From the NCBI RefSeq assembly GCF_021044425.1, contig NZ_JAJNEC010000007.1, positions 682,001 to 746,000 of the forward strand: DNA of 64,000 bases, read 5' to 3'. Below the pieces are notes generated by a model, which searched no databases, was not told where the DNA came from, and saw only the letters and a list, made by a program, of their open reading frames with translations. Positions 61,658-64,000 of this stretch are shown one piece after another. The stretch is from Niabella pedocola. GTDB taxonomy: Bacteria > Bacteroidota > Bacteroidia > Chitinophagales > Chitinophagaceae. How positions within the stretch are numbered: position 1 is the stretch's first letter; every line of letters starts with the position of its first letter. The translations under genes were made by a program, and so were the position numbers.

Positions 61658-62344
61658 TTATAAGGGACGGGCCTTTCTCCGTCTTTTATCTTCCCAGGGA
61701 ATAAAAGCGCCCAATGTGCCACGAAACCGGCGGAAAAAATTTTCCCGCTGCAGGATCGATTTAAAGGGCTGCACGTAAGCCGGTGCCGGATCGATAACCG
61801 TATCCACCTGGTTTCGGCTCTTCAGCGTGTCTACCATAAAGGGGATATGCACGATGCGGGTACCGAACTTACGCCGGGTGAAACCCTTCATCATCGACGA
61901 TTGAAAGGGATCCGTTACCAGGGCAATGGATTTGAAGCCCTGCTGCCGCGCAATCTGGTAGGAGTAGAAAACGTTTTCCGTGCTATGCTCGGCCCTGGTT
62001 TCATAAAAAATATGCGCTGCGGGCATGCCCAGTTGCCGCGCATAAAGCCCCATGATCTTTGCTTCAGAATAGGGTGTGTAAACAGCCCCGCCTGAAAATA
62101 TAATATTCCGGATAATGCCCTGCTCATACAAATAGAGGGCCCAAAGCACTCGTCCCTTCATCACGGAATCCCATTTCCCTTCTTTAAACGGATACCCCGG
62201 AACAATACCTGCGTCAAAAGTCATTTTTTTTGAAAGGATCTCTTCATATAAACGTGTTGGACGCTTCCTGTACGAAACAACACATCCGCTTATAGAAACG
62301 GCCATTAACAAAATCCCCAGTGCAGCGATCATTTTTTGCAACAT
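61658..62344 (-). CDS. YdcF/SanA-like (DUF218) lipoprotein
   Basis: 228 residues. The signal peptide (LGILLMAVSISGC) ends in a lipobox Cys at 21. DUF218 blocks: FDAGIVPGYPFKEGKW, GIIRNIIFSGGAVYTPYSEA, IFYETRAEHSTENVFYSYQI and IALVTDPFQSSMMKGFTRRK. Members such as ElyC and SanA affect envelope or peptidoglycan lipid metabolism, biochemistry unclear. The lipobox places it in the periplasm, unlike the usual membrane-anchored forms. Single gene. Confidence 0.87.
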   Translation of the reverse strand: MLQKMIAALGILLMAVSISGCVVSYRKRPTRLYEEILSKKMTFDAGIVPGYPFKEGKWDSVMKGRVLWALYLYEQGIIRNIIFSGGAVYTPYSEAKIMGLYARQLGMPAAHIFYETRAEHSTENVFYSYQIARQQGFKSIALVTDPFQSSMMKGFTRRKFGTRIVHIPFMVDTLKSRNQVDTVIDPAPAYVQPFKSILQRENFFRRFRGTLGAFIPWEDKRRRKARPL

Positions 62345-62469
62345 CGGGATTAAAAATACGGTAAAGTTCTGATGAATTTTAAATTCAAAATTCTAAGTAC
62401 TCAATTCTAAGGAGCAGCATCTGACTTTTGGAAGTTGTATCGAAAGCCGCAAAATGGCATAACAAAAAA

Positions 62470-62496
62470 ACCAATTAGCGCAAGGCACTAATTGGT
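62470..62496 (-). terminator. Hairpin between the exporter and YdcF-like genes
   Basis: ACCAATTAG and CTAATTGGT form a perfect 9-bp stem with a 9-base loop; A runs on the left give a T-rich tail on the minus strand. Likely terminator for the exporter gene. Confidence 0.6.
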
Positions 62497-62616
62497 ATAT
62501 AACAAATATCATCATCCGGTCTACGGAAATAGACATTGAACCACCCGGAACCAGGAGTTCTCAGTATTACATCAGGAATCCAAACCCTCAACCCAGAAAC
62601 CGGGAACCGTTCCCCT

Positions 62617-64000
62617 TTAATGCATCATCTCTCCCATATCCATTTTTTCCTGTTTCCCTTTTTTCTTTTTAATGAAAAGGATAAAAGGAATACAGATCAG
62701 GAACATCAAACCCAGGTAAAGGAATACATCCATATAAGAAAGCACGGTGGCCTGTTTGGTTACCGTAAAATCGAGGATCTTATGTGCCGATTCCAGGGCT
62801 GCATCCGGCGTCATTCCTTTTGCGGTAAAGCTGTGTTGCAGGGCACTGACGCGCTGCTGTACATTCAGGTCGTTCACATCCAGCTTCGACACGAGGTCGT
62901 TGCGGTAAAGTATATTCCGGTTGGCAATAAACGTGGTGATCGCCGCCACCCCGAAAGAACCGCCCAGCTGACGCATCATGCCCGTAAACGCTGCCCCCTG
63001 GCCAATTTCCTGGCCCTTAAGGGTAGACAGTGCCAATGTGGTAATGGGAATGAACAATAATCCCAACCCTACCCCGCGCACAATCAGCATCCAGAAAAAT
63101 GCATCCTTCCCGGTATCCGGCGTAATGATCCTATATCCCCAGAAACTATAAACAAAGAAGAGGAACAACCCGGTAGCCACCAAATATTGCTGGGGAACCC
63201 CTTTGGCAATCATCCGCCCGATAAAGGGCATCATAAATGCAGTTGCCAGCGTAGCCGGTATCATCAGCATCCCCGCCTGAAGCGCCGTCCACCCCAGGAT
63301 GCTTTGCGTATACAGAGGAACAATAAACGTAGAACCATACAAACCAAAGCCCAGTATAAAAGACATCACGGTACCGATCCGGAGATTCCCGTTCTTTAAC
63401 ACCCTCAACTCCACAATAGGATTCTTATACGTAAGCTCGCGCCAGATAAAAAAGAACAATCCCAAAACCGCTGTGATCGTCAGCACCACAATTACCTTAC
63501 TCGAGAACCAGTCGTCCTCATGGCCCCGCTCCAGTATATATTGCAGGGAACCAACGGTAGCGCTTAACAAAAAGATACCCAGCCAGTCAATTTCATGCGC
63601 GGCCTTTTTTTCAGCATATTTCGGACTGCGTACAAACTGCAGGGTGAGCAGAACAGCTATAATACCAAGAGGGATATTGATATAAAAAATGTAGGGCCAG
63701 CTGAAATTATCCACAATATAACCGCCGAGCGGAGGCCCCAGTGTTGGACCGGCAATTACACCCAACCCATAGATCGCCTGGGCCATGCCCCGTTTTTCTA
63801 CAGGATACGATTCGGTAATGATTGTTTGAGAGGTTACCAGCAAGGCGCCGCCGCCTACACCCTGTAAGAACCGGAAGGCTACCAGCTCCCAGATATTGGA
63901 GGCATTACCGCACAAAAAGGAACAAACGGTAAACAATACAATGGATACCGCAAAATAGTTTCTCCGCCCAAATTGCTGGGAGAGCCAGCTGGTCATGGGT
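62617..64000 (-). CDS. DHA2-family multidrug exporter, EmrB-like (5' end outside window)
   Basis: At least 459 residues are visible. WLSQQFGRRNYFAVSIVLFT, FRFLQGVGGGALLVTSQTII and GPTLGPPLGGYIVDNFSWPY (motif C region) define the 14-helix DHA2/EmrB group; the C-terminal RGVGLGLLFIPITTLALSTL and MMRQLGGSFGVAAITTFIAN agree. The Met at 63996 is internal (the family has 40-60 residues and one or two helices before this point), so the gene continues beyond 64000. It expels drugs by proton antiport, usually with an EmrA-like partner that must lie outside. Confidence 0.9.
   Translation of the reverse strand, partial: PMTSWLSQQFGRRNYFAVSIVLFTVCSFLCGNASNIWELVAFRFLQGVGGGALLVTSQTIITESYPVEKRGMAQAIYGLGVIAGPTLGPPLGGYIVDNFSWPYIFYINIPLGIIAVLLTLQFVRSPKYAEKKAAHEIDWLGIFLLSATVGSLQYILERGHEDDWFSSKVIVVLTITAVLGLFFFIWRELTYKNPIVELRVLKNGNLRIGTVMSFILGFGLYGSTFIVPLYTQSILGWTALQAGMLMIPATLATAFMMPFIGRMIAKGVPQQYLVATGLFLFFVYSFWGYRIITPDTGKDAFFWMLIVRGVGLGLLFIPITTLALSTLKGQEIGQGAAFTGMMRQLGGSFGVAAITTFIANRNILYRNDLVSKLDVNDLNVQQRVSALQHSFTAKGMTPDAALESAHKILDFTVTKQATVLSYMDVFLYLGLMFLICIPFILFIKKKKGKQEKMDMGEMMH

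Noticed and set aside
1..64000. CRISPR arrays, rRNA genes, prophage or complete insertion sequences
   Set aside because: No regularly spaced direct repeats with unique spacers, no rRNA-like sequence, no phage structural genes and no transposase were found.

Overview
The window looks like chromosomal DNA of a Bacteroidota species, most likely a member of the Chitinophagaceae. It carries a SusC/SusD pair with an ECF sigma/FecR pair, an M56/BlaI pair with SusC-plug-like motifs, GH127 and many Cys-type lipoproteins. Most starts lack a Shine-Dalgarno sequence, and several promoters show the TTTG / TAnnTTTG boxes of this phylum. Genes are mostly single or in short operons on both strands. There is no CRISPR array, no prophage, and no complete transposase or integrase.

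Left part (1-16.5 kb): a secreted protein, a DUF4303 protein and a LuxR-type regulator come first. A six-gene minus-strand uptake locus follows: ECF sigma, FecR anti-sigma, SusC, SusD, a HExxH lipoprotein and a DUF4302-like lipoprotein. Transcribed away from it is a siderophore-type TonB receptor overlapping a PepSY membrane protein, probably an iron-uptake pair.

16.5-19.6 kb: a compact arsenic resistance block (arsR, DUF6428, arsenate-reductase-like phosphatase, ACR3 pump) lies exactly between an intact tRNA-Leu(CAA) and a 28-bp copy of that tRNA's 3' end. This looks like an integrated island without its own integrase. Two ArsR-type palindromes mark its promoters.

19.8-41.7 kb: mostly metabolism and housekeeping. 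Genes include a saccharopine/alanine dehydrogenase-like enzyme, an esterase, and a sugar transporter/GH127/ribokinase cluster. They are followed by a sterol desaturase, rarA, elaA, the M56/BlaI pair, a thioredoxin-like protein, pafA with a PAP2 phosphatase, an acyl-CoA-binding protein, an ATPase fused to a nuclease-like domain, and a lipoprotein built of seven exact-length 44-residue repeats.

41.8-57.6 kb: rpsL-rpsG, ilvE with a decayed second copy of its 3' end, a GxxExxY gene enclosed by perfect 18-bp inverted repeats, rdgB, a second ECF sigma with a probable new-type anti-sigma, a thioesterase, parE, pyrR, pruA, and prfB with the classic +1 programmed frameshift.

57.6-64 kb: four copies of a hairpin-forming repeat of about 90 bp surround one hypothetical gene and supply its stop codon. 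They are followed by cydAB, a YdcF-like lipoprotein and a truncated EmrB-type exporter. The most unusual items are the tRNA-flanked ars block, the inverted-repeat GxxExxY unit, the hairpin repeat cluster and the ilvE 3' duplication.
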